Origin: Marinobacter sp. F3R11
Lineage (GTDB): Bacteria; Pseudomonadota; Gammaproteobacteria; Pseudomonadales; Oleiphilaceae
NCBI RefSeq assembly: GCF_003318275.1
Contig: NZ_QOCH01000015.1
Span: forward strand, 221,608-285,607
Direction of reading: 5' to 3'
DNA length: 64,000 nt
Positions within the stretch are counted from its first letter, which is position 1. Every line of letters starts with the position of its first letter. Of the stretch, positions 27,384-36,754 are shown piece after piece. The notes under the pieces were generated by a model. It was given only the letters and a program-made list of their open reading frames with translations, searched no databases and had not been told where the DNA came from. A program made the translations under genes and the position numbers.

Positions 27384-27677
27384 TTATTTGGTTATTTCAT
27401 CATAACCTTCTTCCATAGCGTCGCCCGCATCCTCAGCAGCGTCGCCCATTTCTTCGCCGGCGTTTTCAATACCTTCTTTCATTTCACCCATTACGCCTTC
27501 GTCCTGGCCGGTGGCTTCTTCATAGGTCTCTTCAATCGAATTGCCGGCATCGTCCATCATTTCTTTTGCGTTATCAGCGGCCTTATCAAAATCGGCTCCC
27601 TCATTATCTTCGGAGCTGCAGGCAGCGAGCCCCAAAGTCAAAAACATAAGAAGTGCGCTGAGAGTTAACTTGTTCAT
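27384..27677 (-). CDS. Small, highly acidic lipoprotein
   Basis: Lipoprotein precursor of 97 residues. The signal peptide ends at the lipobox LAAC (Cys about residue 20). The mature part is almost entirely Asp, Glu, Ala, Gly, Met and Lys and should be helical, with heptad-like repeats such as NAGEEMGDAAEDAGDAMEE, recalling LEA- or YtxH-like tail segments. The start at 27677 has AGAGGG upstream; the frame opens at 27743 without support. Function is unknown. A clear terminator follows. It may be a periplasmic stress or cell-wall-associated peptide, but nothing proves this. Confidence 0.8.
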   Translation of the reverse strand: MNKLTLSALLMFLTLGLAACSSEDNEGADFDKAADNAKEMMDDAGNSIEETYEEATGQDEGVMGEMKEGIENAGEEMGDAAEDAGDAMEEGYDEITK

Positions 27678-27767
27678 AACATATCCCTCTGTTGGTAAAC
27701 GTGTGTAACCGTGCACAGGGTACGGCCATGTCCGGTGCCACACAATTACCTGCCGATTACCTTTTAT

Positions 27768-28025
27768 TTAACCGGCCTCTCCAGAAATCCTCTGGCCATC
27801 AAGCATCAGCACCCGGTCAAACGGCAACATGACACCGCGACCGAGAAGAACAAAATCCTGCCCGGCCCGGCTGAAGACATCACGCACTACATCATGAGCC
27901 ATACAGACCTGCCCTGCGCCATCGCGGTACACAACCTCCAGAAGCTGCGCACTGGACACATATTCCCGAAGCTTCTCAAGGACCTCGCCGGGAGCTGCAG
28001 AAAACGAAGTATTCGGAGCTGTCAT
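27768..28025 (-). CDS. Small protein, possibly Rof-like (beta-barrel)
   Basis: Frame of 85 residues without signal peptide. The central part alternates short beta strands (LLEVVYRDGAG, DFVLLGRGVMLPFDRVLMLDG) in a way that resembles small SH3/Sm-like barrels such as the Rho inhibitor Rof/YaeO. The match is by pattern only, and the family may be different. The ribosome site is weak (ACAGGTC). It stands alone between the acidic lipoprotein gene and the fatty-acid pair. I consider it probably real because of its protein-like composition. Confidence 0.5.
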   Translation of the reverse strand: MTAPNTSFSAAPGEVLEKLREYVSSAQLLEVVYRDGAGQVCMAHDVVRDVFSRAGQDFVLLGRGVMLPFDRVLMLDGQRISGEAG

Positions 28026-28215
28026 GACCTGTTCACCCTTATATTTATTGTTTTGCTCTGGAAGTCTGGCCCAGATCCCGGGACTCTGCCAATTAATTGC
28101 TTTTTATCATTTTGTACCAGTCTTCAGAGGCAGAGCTTATGGGGAAGCATTCAGACAATGCTGCCGAGGAGCCTATAAGGGGGCATTCGGCAGCGTGGAG
28201 TTCGGGTGACTGGCC

Positions 28216-28998
28216 TTATCTTCCTTTGAAGACTGCGTCTCGTCTTTCCAGGAATGACTGAATACCTTCTTTAACATCTTCGCTTGCCATCACCGGTTGC
28301 AAATCCGGAAACAACCGTTGCTTGGCCGCTTCCTGGCCTTCGCTTACAGCAATTTTTGACGATCTCAGACTACCTTGCACACCCAGTGGTGCGGCACTGG
28401 CTATCTTCTCCGCAATCTCCAGAGCTGCGCTGAACTGTTGGCCCGGCTCAACCAATTCCTGTATCAGACCCCAGTCATAGGCCTGCTCTGCCGTCCATTC
28501 GTCGCCTGTCAGCAGATAACGCTGTGCGTTACCCCAGCCGATTTCACGCTGCAGGCGAATAGTAGCTCCACCACAGGCGAAGATGCCGCGTTTGACTTCC
28601 AGCTGTGCAAAGCGGGTGCCTTTAGCCGCTACACGGACGTCTGTGTTCAGCATCATCTCGACACCGCAGGTGAAACAGATGCCTTGAGCAGCAAAGACCA
28701 CTGGTTTACCGAGACCATCGCCGGTTATATGGAACGGATCCAGCTCGCCTTCACCCGGCTCTATACCCTTACCTTTTGCGAACACCTCTGCCCAATCGTC
28801 CAACTGCAAACCACTGGTAAAGTGGGCACCCTCCGCATACATCAGGCCCACTCTCAAATCATCATCATCATGCTCCAGCTGATAATAGGCAGCTGCGATT
28901 TCGTGGTACATGGCCCGGTTCATGGCATTCATTTTATCCGGGCGATTCAGCCCGATGAGCAGGATATGTCCTTTCTTTTCAAGATTTACCAATGCCAT
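28216..28998 (-). CDS. Enoyl-CoA hydratase/isomerase family protein
   Basis: Crotonase-fold enzyme of 260 residues. The oxyanion-hole segments are seen as YAEGAHFTSGLQLDD near residue 55 and AAQGICFTCGVEMML near residue 100; the region where the catalytic glutamate usually lies reads VKRGIFACGGATIRL. Its ATG at 28998 shares one base with the stop codon of the acyl-CoA dehydrogenase (TGATG), so it is probably translationally coupled. The pair would catalyse two successive beta-oxidation steps. The frame extends to 29028 inside the upstream gene, but the coupled start is preferred. Confidence 0.9.
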   Translation of the reverse strand: MALVNLEKKGHILLIGLNRPDKMNAMNRAMYHEIAAAYYQLEHDDDDLRVGLMYAEGAHFTSGLQLDDWAEVFAKGKGIEPGEGELDPFHITGDGLGKPVVFAAQGICFTCGVEMMLNTDVRVAAKGTRFAQLEVKRGIFACGGATIRLQREIGWGNAQRYLLTGDEWTAEQAYDWGLIQELVEPGQQFSAALEIAEKIASAAPLGVQGSLRSSKIAVSEGQEAAKQRLFPDLQPVMASEDVKEGIQSFLERRDAVFKGR

Positions 28999-30800
28999 CA
29001 GAACCACTCCGCCTTCATGTTCAGACAAGTGTCATCCATATTCCGCAACAGCACTAAATCCTGCGCCACTGTTGGCAACTCCCAATGGAAGAAATACTGG
29101 GCAGCCTGCAGCTTGCCCTGATAGAAATTGCGTTCTTCATCGCTATTTGCCGAAGCGAGCGCCCGGGCGGCCGCATTGGCCTGGCGCAACCACATCCAGG
29201 CTACGATGATGTGGCCGAACAAATGTAAATAGCAGGACGCATTGGCAAGGGTTTTATCCACTTCACCGCTCATCAGGGATTTACCCAGACTCTGGGTAAC
29301 TTTAACAGCCTGCTGCAAGGTCTCGCTCAGGGACAAGGCCCATTGCTGACAGCGATTGGTCCTCGCCGCCTCCAGATCCACCTGCATCTCCTGCATCAGC
29401 AGTTGCAAGCCATGGCTTTGATCCTGCCAGATCTTGCGGCCCAGCAGATCCAGTCCCTGAATGCCGGTGGTGCCTTCGTGGATAGGGTTCAGCCGGTTGT
29501 CGCGCCAGCATTGTTCCACCGGGTATTCCCGGGTGTAACCGGCACCACCGTATACCTGAATAGCCAGGTCATTGGCTTTCGGGCCATGCTCGGAAGGCCA
29601 GGTCTTGATGATCGGCGTAAGCAGATCGAGCAGCTTGCCAACTTCTTTGCGCTTTTGTTCATCCGGGTGGGTGTGCTGATCATCCATCAGCCTGGCACCA
29701 TAGAGGCATAGAGCCAGGCCACCTTCGCTGTAGGCTTTTTGGGCCAACAGCATCCGGCGTACATCGGCGTGTTCAATAATCGGCACCTGAGGGCTTTCCG
29801 GGTTCTTCTCGGAAGCCTTGCGGCCTTGCAACCGGTCTTTTGCGTATTCCAGGCTATGCATATATCCGCGATAGCCGATCACTGCCGCACCAAAGCCAAC
29901 ACCAACCCGGGCTTCGTTCATCATCTGGAACATGTATTTCAAACCCTGATGGGGCTCGCCCACCAGATAGCCATGGCAGGGCGCATCGTCACCGAAACTA
30001 AGCGCTGTGGAAGTAGTACCGCGATAACCGAGTTTGTGAATCAAACCGGCAAGACTGACGCCGTTGCGGTCCACCGGATTACCGTCGCTGTCTACGCGGA
30101 ACTTGGGAACGATGAACAGGGAGATTCCCTTTACACCGGCCGGAGCGCCTTTGATTTTGGCCAGCACCATATGAACGATGTTTTCAGTAATGCTCTGTTC
30201 ACCACCGGAGATGTAAATTTTCGCACCTTTGATCAGATAGTGACCATCATCGGTTGGTGTAGCAGAGGTGCGGATATCTGCCAGCGATGACCCGGCATGG
30301 GGTTCAGTCAGGGCCATGGTTCCGGAATAACGACCACTGAGCATGTTGGGCAGGAAGCGGGCTTTCTGAGTGTCATTCCCGAAAACACGAATAAGATTGG
30401 CAGCAGCGGTGGTCAGAAAAGGATAGCCTGCGGTACCCGGATTAGCAGCGGTGAAGAAGCCATTACAGGCTGCCATCACGGATTCAGGAAGCTGCATACC
30501 CCCCAGCTCATAGTCATAGCGACCTGCGATAAAACCCGCTTCGGCGTATGCATCAAACGCCTGCTTCACTTCAGGCAGCATTTCTACCTGGCCATTAACG
30601 AATCTGGGCTCGTCTTTATCGGCTGAGCTGTTATGGCTGGCAAACTTCTCACGGGCCATTTTATCAGCAGTTTCAATGACAGCATCAAAGGTATCGCGAC
30701 TGTGTTCGCTGAAGCGGGCACGGCTTGTCAGACTTTCGGTATCAAGAACTTCGTAGAGCTGGAACGCCAGATCGCGGCGATCAATCAGAGTATCGGTCAT
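28998..30800 (-). CDS. Acyl-CoA dehydrogenase, 600-residue type
   Basis: FAD-dependent acyl-CoA dehydrogenase of the long (about 600-residue) class that also includes DmdC and Pseudomonas FadE1/FadE2-type enzymes. Seen: the FAD/substrate segment MALTEPHAGSSLADI, KIYISGGEQ, and the catalytic-base motif HEGTTGIQGLDLLGR near residue 440, where the glutamate abstracts the alpha proton. A C-terminal domain of about 130 residues after the catalytic core is characteristic of this class. AAGGAAG precedes the ATG. Chain-length preference is not visible from sequence. It is coupled to the enoyl-CoA hydratase. Confidence 0.93.
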   Translation of the reverse strand: MTDTLIDRRDLAFQLYEVLDTESLTSRARFSEHSRDTFDAVIETADKMAREKFASHNSSADKDEPRFVNGQVEMLPEVKQAFDAYAEAGFIAGRYDYELGGMQLPESVMAACNGFFTAANPGTAGYPFLTTAAANLIRVFGNDTQKARFLPNMLSGRYSGTMALTEPHAGSSLADIRTSATPTDDGHYLIKGAKIYISGGEQSITENIVHMVLAKIKGAPAGVKGISLFIVPKFRVDSDGNPVDRNGVSLAGLIHKLGYRGTTSTALSFGDDAPCHGYLVGEPHQGLKYMFQMMNEARVGVGFGAAVIGYRGYMHSLEYAKDRLQGRKASEKNPESPQVPIIEHADVRRMLLAQKAYSEGGLALCLYGARLMDDQHTHPDEQKRKEVGKLLDLLTPIIKTWPSEHGPKANDLAIQVYGGAGYTREYPVEQCWRDNRLNPIHEGTTGIQGLDLLGRKIWQDQSHGLQLLMQEMQVDLEAARTNRCQQWALSLSETLQQAVKVTQSLGKSLMSGEVDKTLANASCYLHLFGHIIVAWMWLRQANAAARALASANSDEERNFYQGKLQAAQYFFHWELPTVAQDLVLLRNMDDTCLNMKAEWF

Positions 30801-31011
30801 TTATGCAGCTTCCTTGTGGCTGGCTGGAGCATTTCTGGTTGCGTACAGGCTCTCATAACCGGGTTTTCGTGGGAACCGGCGTTTGTGACATACCCATGAC
30901 AAAATCTGCCAGCTCTCTTCTGGCCCGGGTTATGCATCATATTGTCCAAAGGGCCACTGTCCGGATGTTTCCGTAAAATATACTGACAGGTGTCATATGG
31001 GAGAGAAGTCC

Positions 31012-31176
31012 ATGAACACATCAGCTCAACAAACACAGTTTGAAGTGCTTAACCGTCTGTACAACATGAAGCTTGAACAGATAAAGCAGGCCAGCCACCA
31101 GGGCCACAGCCTGAGAAATCAGGTACTGGAGGCTGAAGCTGAGGCTATTTTCAAAGCGCTTAAATCGGCCCGATGA
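31012..31176 (+). CDS. Small conserved-looking protein (54 residues)
   Basis: Frame of 54 codons beginning MNTSAQQTQFEVLNRLYNMK and ending KALKSAR, with a good GGGAGAG ribosome site. The peptide is amphipathic and helical, rich in Gln, Glu, Leu and Lys, which is what a real cytosolic small protein looks like. It diverges from the acyl-CoA dehydrogenase across about 210 bases. Function unknown. Confidence 0.6.
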   Translation: MNTSAQQTQFEVLNRLYNMKLEQIKQASHQGHSLRNQVLEAEAEAIFKALKSAR

Positions 31177-31262
31177 CAATAAAACTGCATATAATTGCCT
31201 CATAGTGCCCCGTCGCGTCACTTCTCACTATCACATTTGCACTTGATTCATCGCAAGTTGAC

Positions 31263-31290
31263 TTGACCTGCGAGCCCCGGCACGTATCAT
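31263..31290 (+). promoter_or_regulatory. Sigma70-type promoter for the Mrp operon
   Basis: TTGACC (31263-31268), a 16-base spacer, then TATCAT (31285-31290). Transcription would start near 31297, about 24 bases before the candidate leader ORF and 260 bases before mrpA. Confidence 0.6.
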
Positions 31291-31320
31291 CAGTTTCCAG
31301 GTTTTACTAACGGAGCAACC

Positions 31321-31434
31321 ATGACCGTCAGGTCCTTCGGCTGCATGCAAAGCAACCGCCCCCCTATTACCGCTGACATCGCGCGGCATCGCGGGCGTTT
31401 ACCGTATTTTCCAGACCCGCCGGCCTCTCGCTGA
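31321..31434 (+). CDS. Candidate leader peptide of the Mrp operon
   Basis: A 37-codon frame starting MTVRSFGCMQSNRPPITAD and ending PDPPASR, with GGAG seven bases before the ATG and a promoter just upstream. It contains three Pro-Pro pairs and several Arg residues, which can slow ribosomes. It lies in the 382-base space before mrpA and ends 124 bases before the mrpA start. A leader role (translation-dependent control of mrp) is a hypothesis; beyond this ORF and the promoter I see only a weak CTGAG/CTCAG hairpin in the gap. Confidence 0.4.
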   Translation: MTVRSFGCMQSNRPPITADIARHRGRLPYFPDPPASR

Positions 31435-31558
31435 CCCAACTGCTGTCATCCTCCATGACCGCCTGGTTGCGACTTATGCAAGGTGACTGAGCGAGGACTA
31501 GACTCAGGCTTATACGCCATATCCATTCATAAAAAAGAAAGCCGCTAACGAGGTTGCG

Positions 31559-34360
31559 ATGTCGCTACCGCTGGTTGTACTACTGCCCTTTCTCGGCGCC
31601 ATAGCCGCGCCCCTGTTTGCCCAGGGTGGGCGAACCGCTATTGCAATAGCATCATCTGTTCCTGCGCTGATTGCACTGGCAGCGCTGTTTCCACACTGGT
31701 CTGTCCTTTCAGCTGGCGGCACCGTACTGCACAGCTATGAGTGGCTTCCTGTCCTCGGATTATCTTTCAGTTTCCGGCTCGATGGACTGGCCCTGCTGTT
31801 CGCCCTGCTGATACTGATCATCGGCCTCCTGATTATTCTCTATGCCCACTATTACCTGAAAGCGAAAGAGAATGTCGCCAAGTTCTACTCCCTGCTTCTG
31901 TGCTTCAAAGGATCCATGCTGGGCATAGTCCTCTCTGGCAACCTGTTGCTGATGCTCATTTTCTGGGAGCTCACAAGCCTGACCTCATTCCTGCTGATCA
32001 GTTTCTGGACTCACAAACAGGACGCGCGCCGCGGTGCCCGGATGGCCCTGGCGGTAACTGGCGGCGGCGGTCTGGCCCTGCTGGCGGGCATTCTGCTCAT
32101 CGGCAATATTGTCGGGAGTTTTGAACTGGATGATGTGCTCGCCGCGGGAGATCAGATAAAAGCCCACGCTCTTTACCCTGTTGCACTGACCCTGATTTTG
32201 CTCGGAGCCTTCACAAAATCCGCTCAGTTCCCGTTTCACTTCTGGCTGCCCCACGCCATGCAGGCACCCACGCCGATCTCTGCTTACCTGCACTCTGCCA
32301 CTATGGTCAAGGCTGGTATATTTCTGATGGCGCGCCTTTATCCTGCGCTGGCAGGAACTGAGCAATGGTTCTACATGGTCAGTTTTACCGGCATGGCAAC
32401 CTTGCTGCTGGGCGCTTATATCGCCATGTTCAAGCATGACCTCAAAGGGCTGCTCGCGTATTCAACCGTCAGTCATTTGGGCCTGATCACCCTGCTTCTG
32501 GGTATGGGGACCCAGTTGGCGGCCGTCGCGGCGATATTCCACGTGATAAACCATGCCACTTTCAAAGCATCACTGTTCATGGCAGCGGGTATCATTGACC
32601 ATGAAACCGGCACCCGGGATATGCGCCGGATCAACGGGCTTTGGCGCTACATGCCGCACACAGCCACTCTGGCCATGGTTGCCGCCTCCTCCATGGCCGG
32701 TGTCCCTCTGCTGAACGGCTTCCTCAGCAAGGAGATGTTCTTTGCCGAATCCCTGCAGCTCAATCTCCCCGGGCTCTGGGCCTGGCTTCCACCGGTTGTT
32801 GCTACTCTGGCGGGTATCTTTGCGGTCGCCTACTCGGCCCGATTCATTCACGACGTTTTCTTCAACGGCAAACCTGTGGATCTGCCTAAATATCCGCCCC
32901 ATGAACCACCCCGTTACATGAAAATCCCGGTGGAAATTCTCGTGTTTGCCTGCATTATGGTGGGCGTATTCCCCACTGTGTCCGTAGGCCCGCTGCTGTA
33001 TTCAGCTGCATCTGCAACTCTGGGCGGCAATGTACCTGATTATCAGCTGGCGGTTATTCATGGCTTTAATCTGCCCCTGCTGATGAGTTTTATGGCCTTT
33101 TTCGGCGGCCTGCTCATGTACAGCCAGCGCCGGCGTTTTTTCGCTTTCCACGCCCGCTTCCGGGAAGTGGATGAAAAAGCGGTGTTTGAGGCCGTGGTAT
33201 CAAAGGTCGTTAGTCTCGCAAACCGCTTTACGGGGTGGGTTGAGAATGGCTCTCTGCAGCGTTACGCCATACTTCTGGTGCTGAGCGTCATCGCAGTCAC
33301 CGCCCTGCCCCTGGCTGGTAACGGCTTTTATATCGGAGAGAACGGGTTAAGCCCCGTTGACTGGCCCACTGCGTTTGCTGCCGGCGTACTAATCATTGCT
33401 GCGCTGGCAACGGTCGTCTGGCACAGGGAGCGGTTTTTTGCTCTGGTACTGCTGAGTGTTGTCGGCCTGATAGTAGCGCTGGCATTTGCCCGCTTCTCCG
33501 CACCGGACCTGGCCATGACGCAGCTCTCGGTAGAAGTTGTCACCATTGTTCTTCTGATGCTTGCGCTCTATTACATGCCATCCTGGACACCTATGGAGAG
33601 CTCAGGGCCGCAACGTTTCCGCGATATACTGATCGCTCTTGTGGCGGGTAGCGGGATGACCCTGATCACCCTGACCATGCTCACCCAGCCGTTCAGTACC
33701 ATTTCTGAATTCTTCCTGGAGAACAGCAAACCGGGCGGCGGCGGAACCAATGTGGTCAACGTGATCCTGGTCGACTTCCGGGGCTTCGATACATTGGGCG
33801 AAATTACCGTACTGGCTATAGCCGCGCTTGGCATTTACTCGATGCTCAAGAACACGGCTCTGACCCCTCCCCCGGGAGATGGTCTGGGCCATGCGTGGAC
33901 ACGGGATCATTACCCGCTAATGCTCAGGCAGATTGCCCGGCCCATGCTGCCACTGGCGCTTATGGTATCTGCCTATATTTTCCTGCGCGGACACAACCTT
34001 CCGGGCGGCGGTTTTATTGCAGGCCTGATTACCTCCGTCGCACTGATTCTTCAGTACATTGCCAGCGGCATGATCTGGACTCAGGATCGCATTCCGTTCC
34101 GCTACCATAACGTTATTGGTCTCGGTCTGTTGTTTGCGACCATTGCCGGCGCCGGCAGCCTGGCCTTCGGCTATCCCTTCCTGACATCAGCATTTGGCTA
34201 TATTACCTGGCCGGTTGTAGGCAAATTCGAAGTTGCCTCGGCCATGGTATTTGATCTGGGCGTTTACCTGGCAGTGATTGGTGCCACCCTGCTGGCACTT
34301 GTCAGCATTGGCCGACTCTCGCCTCACTCTGCCATCAAGAGCCAAAAGGAGGGCGTGTAA
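31559..34360 (+). CDS. mrpA: Mrp Na+/H+ antiporter subunit A (A-B fusion)
   Basis: Largest subunit of the multi-protein cation/proton antiporter, 933 residues with about 20 or more membrane helices. The N-terminal two-thirds is NuoL/ND5-like (FWELTSLTSFLLISFW, AQFPFHFWLPHAMQAPTPISAYLHSATMVKAG). The rest contains the MrpA C-terminal domain and an MrpB-like domain (RGHNLPGGGFIAGLITSVALILQYIASG), so subunit B is fused, as in six-gene (group 2) Pha/Mrp systems. It uses the proton gradient to expel Na+ (or K+) and supports pH and salt homeostasis. It overlaps mrpC by one base (TAATG). Confidence 0.95.
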   Translation: MSLPLVVLLPFLGAIAAPLFAQGGRTAIAIASSVPALIALAALFPHWSVLSAGGTVLHSYEWLPVLGLSFSFRLDGLALLFALLILIIGLLIILYAHYYLKAKENVAKFYSLLLCFKGSMLGIVLSGNLLLMLIFWELTSLTSFLLISFWTHKQDARRGARMALAVTGGGGLALLAGILLIGNIVGSFELDDVLAAGDQIKAHALYPVALTLILLGAFTKSAQFPFHFWLPHAMQAPTPISAYLHSATMVKAGIFLMARLYPALAGTEQWFYMVSFTGMATLLLGAYIAMFKHDLKGLLAYSTVSHLGLITLLLGMGTQLAAVAAIFHVINHATFKASLFMAAGIIDHETGTRDMRRINGLWRYMPHTATLAMVAASSMAGVPLLNGFLSKEMFFAESLQLNLPGLWAWLPPVVATLAGIFAVAYSARFIHDVFFNGKPVDLPKYPPHEPPRYMKIPVEILVFACIMVGVFPTVSVGPLLYSAASATLGGNVPDYQLAVIHGFNLPLLMSFMAFFGGLLMYSQRRRFFAFHARFREVDEKAVFEAVVSKVVSLANRFTGWVENGSLQRYAILLVLSVIAVTALPLAGNGFYIGENGLSPVDWPTAFAAGVLIIAALATVVWHRERFFALVLLSVVGLIVALAFARFSAPDLAMTQLSVEVVTIVLLMLALYYMPSWTPMESSGPQRFRDILIALVAGSGMTLITLTMLTQPFSTISEFFLENSKPGGGGTNVVNVILVDFRGFDTLGEITVLAIAALGIYSMLKNTALTPPPGDGLGHAWTRDHYPLMLRQIARPMLPLALMVSAYIFLRGHNLPGGGFIAGLITSVALILQYIASGMIWTQDRIPFRYHNVIGLGLLFATIAGAGSLAFGYPFLTSAFGYITWPVVGKFEVASAMVFDLGVYLAVIGATLLALVSIGRLSPHSAIKSQKEGV

Positions 34361-34731
34361 TGGAACTGCTATTTGCACTGGTTATCGGTGCCTTGACGGC
34401 ATCCGGCGTTTATCTGTTGCTGCGCGCCCGTACCTTCCCCGTGGTTATGGGGCTGACTCTGCTCTCATACGGCGTAAACCTGTTTCTGTTCGCTACCGGG
34501 CGTCTGGCGACCGGCCAACAACCAGTCATAGGAACCTCAGCCAGTTATTCTGATCCATTGCCCCAGGCACTGGTACTCACGGCGATTGTTATTGGCTTTG
34601 CCATGACAGCCTTCCTGGTGGTTCTGGCCCTGCGTAACCTGGCCGACAACGAAAACGACCATGTGGACGGCCAGCATGAAAACACATCGCCCACTTCAGA
34701 AGAACAGGAACAGGAGGTAACCAGTAAATGA
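34360..34731 (+). CDS. mrpC: Mrp antiporter subunit C
   Basis: NuoK-like subunit of 123 residues with three membrane helices: LLFALVIGALTASGVYLLL, VVMGLTLLSYGVNLFLFATG, and ALVLTAIVIGFAMTAFLVVLAL. A conserved DPLPQALVLTAIVIG segment is typical of MrpC/MnhC. The last 30 residues form a soluble acidic tail. Its start and stop overlap the neighbouring mrpA and mrpD genes by 1 and 4 bases, respectively, consistent with tight coexpression of the complex. Confidence 0.95.
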   Translation: MELLFALVIGALTASGVYLLLRARTFPVVMGLTLLSYGVNLFLFATGRLATGQQPVIGTSASYSDPLPQALVLTAIVIGFAMTAFLVVLALRNLADNENDHVDGQHENTSPTSEEQEQEVTSK

Positions 34732-36266
34732 CTCACTGGCTTATTGCTCCGATTCTGATACCGCTGCTCGGCGGCATTCTTCAGGTCTTCATGGGCTATG
34801 CGCCCATTGGCCTGCGCCGGACTCTGGCTATCGCCACCACCGTGCTGATGCTGGTGTCTGCGGTTGTACTGCTGGTGCTCGCCAGTGATGACAGTTACCG
34901 CATCTATGGGTTTGGTAACTGGCAACCGCCCTTCGGCATTGTTCTGGTTCTTGACCGGCTAGCCGCACTGATGCTGGTACTGACAGCAATTCTCGGATTG
35001 TTCTGTCATATCTACGCCAGTGGTGGCGCCGATGAGGGCAACAGGCAGTTCCACACTCTTTTCCTGTTCCAGTTGATGGGGCTGAATATCGCCTTTCTGA
35101 CTGGCGATCTGTTCAACCTGTTCGTAGCCTTTGAAGTTCTTCTTATCGCGTCGTATGGGCTACTCATGCATGGCGGCGGCACCGCGCGAACCGTTCCCGG
35201 CCTCCACTATGTCGTTCTGAACCTGGTGGGCTCAGCACTGTTCCTGATTGGTGTTGGCATGATTTACAGTGCCACAGGCACACTGAACATGGCGGATCTG
35301 GCTGTAAAAATCCCACAGGTATCTGGCAGTAACGTCAACCTTGTTAAGGCCGGCGGCATGATGCTTCTGGTAGTTTTCGGCCTGAAAGCCGCAATTCTTC
35401 CCCTGTGTTTCTGGCTGCCCAAAGCCTATGCAAAAGCAACCGCCCCTGTTGCGGCTCTTTTCGCGGTTATGACCAAGGTGGGGATTTACGCCATCGTAAG
35501 AGTTTTCCCGCTGATCTTTGGTGAAGGTGCCGGAGAGCTGGCGAACCTGGGGATGGACTGGCTCTTCCCCCTGGCCTTGATAACCCTGAGCATGGGCGTT
35601 ATCGGAGCTCTTGGCGCCAACAACCTGAAAACACTTGTAGCCTGGCAGGTTATTATTTCCGTAGGGACACTGCTTGCACCTATCGCACTTGGCTCCGTGG
35701 CTGGTCTTTCGGCAGCCCTGTTCTATCTGGTCAGCACTACCTGGACGGTCGCAGCCTTGTTTCTCGTGTCCGAGTTGGTAGCAAGCCAGAGGGGCCTGGC
35801 TGCAGATAACATTGTTCCTGCGCCGAAGATGCACTACCGGACATTCCTGAGCGTGTTGTTCCTCATTGGTGCAGTAGCCGCAGCCGGCCTGCCGCCCCTC
35901 AGTGGTTTTTTCGGTAAGCTGCTTATTCTTCAGTCCGTTGAACCAGGTGTAGAAATGGCCTGGCTGTGGGGCGTACTCATGGTTGGAAGCTTCATTACGC
36001 TTATCGCATACAGCCGGGCCGGCAGTATTGTTTTCTGGAGGAACGTAGACGGCTACGTAGAATCGCCGGGGCCAATTAACAACAAAATGGCCATATCAAC
36101 CGGCATCCTTACCTGCCTGACCATGGTGATCGTTGTACTGGCAGAGCCTTTGAGTGACTACACTCGCGCCACTGCTGAGCAATTGTATGATAACCATGGA
36201 TACATCAATATTCTGCAGACTCCCGTACATGTGCCGCAGAATCCGATAGTAGGGGAGATAAACTGA
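34728..36266 (+). CDS. mrpD: Mrp antiporter subunit D
   Basis: NuoM/NuoN-like proton-pumping subunit of 512 residues with about 14 membrane helices. Conserved features include DLFNLFVAFEVLLIASYGLL with the functionally important glutamate, and FGLKAAILPLCFWLPKAYAKA with the key lysine and proline. It overlaps mrpC by 4 bases and shares a base with the mrpE start (TGATG). It forms the membrane core together with MrpA. Confidence 0.95.
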   Translation: MTHWLIAPILIPLLGGILQVFMGYAPIGLRRTLAIATTVLMLVSAVVLLVLASDDSYRIYGFGNWQPPFGIVLVLDRLAALMLVLTAILGLFCHIYASGGADEGNRQFHTLFLFQLMGLNIAFLTGDLFNLFVAFEVLLIASYGLLMHGGGTARTVPGLHYVVLNLVGSALFLIGVGMIYSATGTLNMADLAVKIPQVSGSNVNLVKAGGMMLLVVFGLKAAILPLCFWLPKAYAKATAPVAALFAVMTKVGIYAIVRVFPLIFGEGAGELANLGMDWLFPLALITLSMGVIGALGANNLKTLVAWQVIISVGTLLAPIALGSVAGLSAALFYLVSTTWTVAALFLVSELVASQRGLAADNIVPAPKMHYRTFLSVLFLIGAVAAAGLPPLSGFFGKLLILQSVEPGVEMAWLWGVLMVGSFITLIAYSRAGSIVFWRNVDGYVESPGPINNKMAISTGILTCLTMVIVVLAEPLSDYTRATAEQLYDNHGYINILQTPVHVPQNPIVGEIN

Positions 36267-36754
36267 TGTTTGATCGCCTGAGTTTTCCTCAGCCCTGGCT
36301 AAGCCTGATTCTCTTCCTTACCTGGCAGATCCTCAGCGATGGCCTGTCCGGTGGCAGCATCGCTCTCGGCCTGTTCCTCGCCTGGCTGATCCCCCAGATC
36401 ACTCACGGGTTCTGGCCTGAGCGCCCCGCTTTCGTAAAAACCTGGCGCATGCCGGCTTATATACTGCGAGTCCTGATGGATATTGTGGTGGCAAGCTTTT
36501 CAGTGGCCTGGCTTATACTCAGTCCGCGCCCTCCTCGCCCGGCGTTCGTTTGCTACCCTTTGAAACTTGAACACCCTTTGGCCATATCCATTCTCGCCAG
36601 CACCATCTCACTAACGCCAGGAACTGTGAGTGCCGATGTCAGCGACGACAACAAGACCTTACTGATCCACGCGCTGGATGCCACTGATGATCAGGAAGTT
36701 ATTGATGCCATTTACAACCGCTATGAGAAGCCGTTGATGGAGATGTTCCAATGA
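36266..36754 (+). CDS. mrpE: Mrp antiporter subunit E
   Basis: Subunit of 162 residues with two N-terminal membrane segments and a cytoplasmic part. SISLTPGTVSADVSDD (as ASTISLTPGTVSADVS, near residue 112) and LLIHALDATD are the MrpE/MnhE signature. The function within the complex is structural or assembly-related. It overlaps both neighbours by 1-4 bases. Confidence 0.95.
   Translation: MFDRLSFPQPWLSLILFLTWQILSDGLSGGSIALGLFLAWLIPQITHGFWPERPAFVKTWRMPAYILRVLMDIVVASFSVAWLILSPRPPRPAFVCYPLKLEHPLAISILASTISLTPGTVSADVSDDNKTLLIHALDATDDQEVIDAIYNRYEKPLMEMFQ

Noticed and set aside
28139..28215. Short plus-strand frame before the enoyl-CoA hydratase end
   Set aside because: It runs antisense into a secure gene and has no ribosome site.
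31177..31558. Sodium or other riboswitch upstream of mrpA
   Set aside because: I cannot recognise any riboswitch consensus in this stretch; only the promoter and a short ORF are supported.
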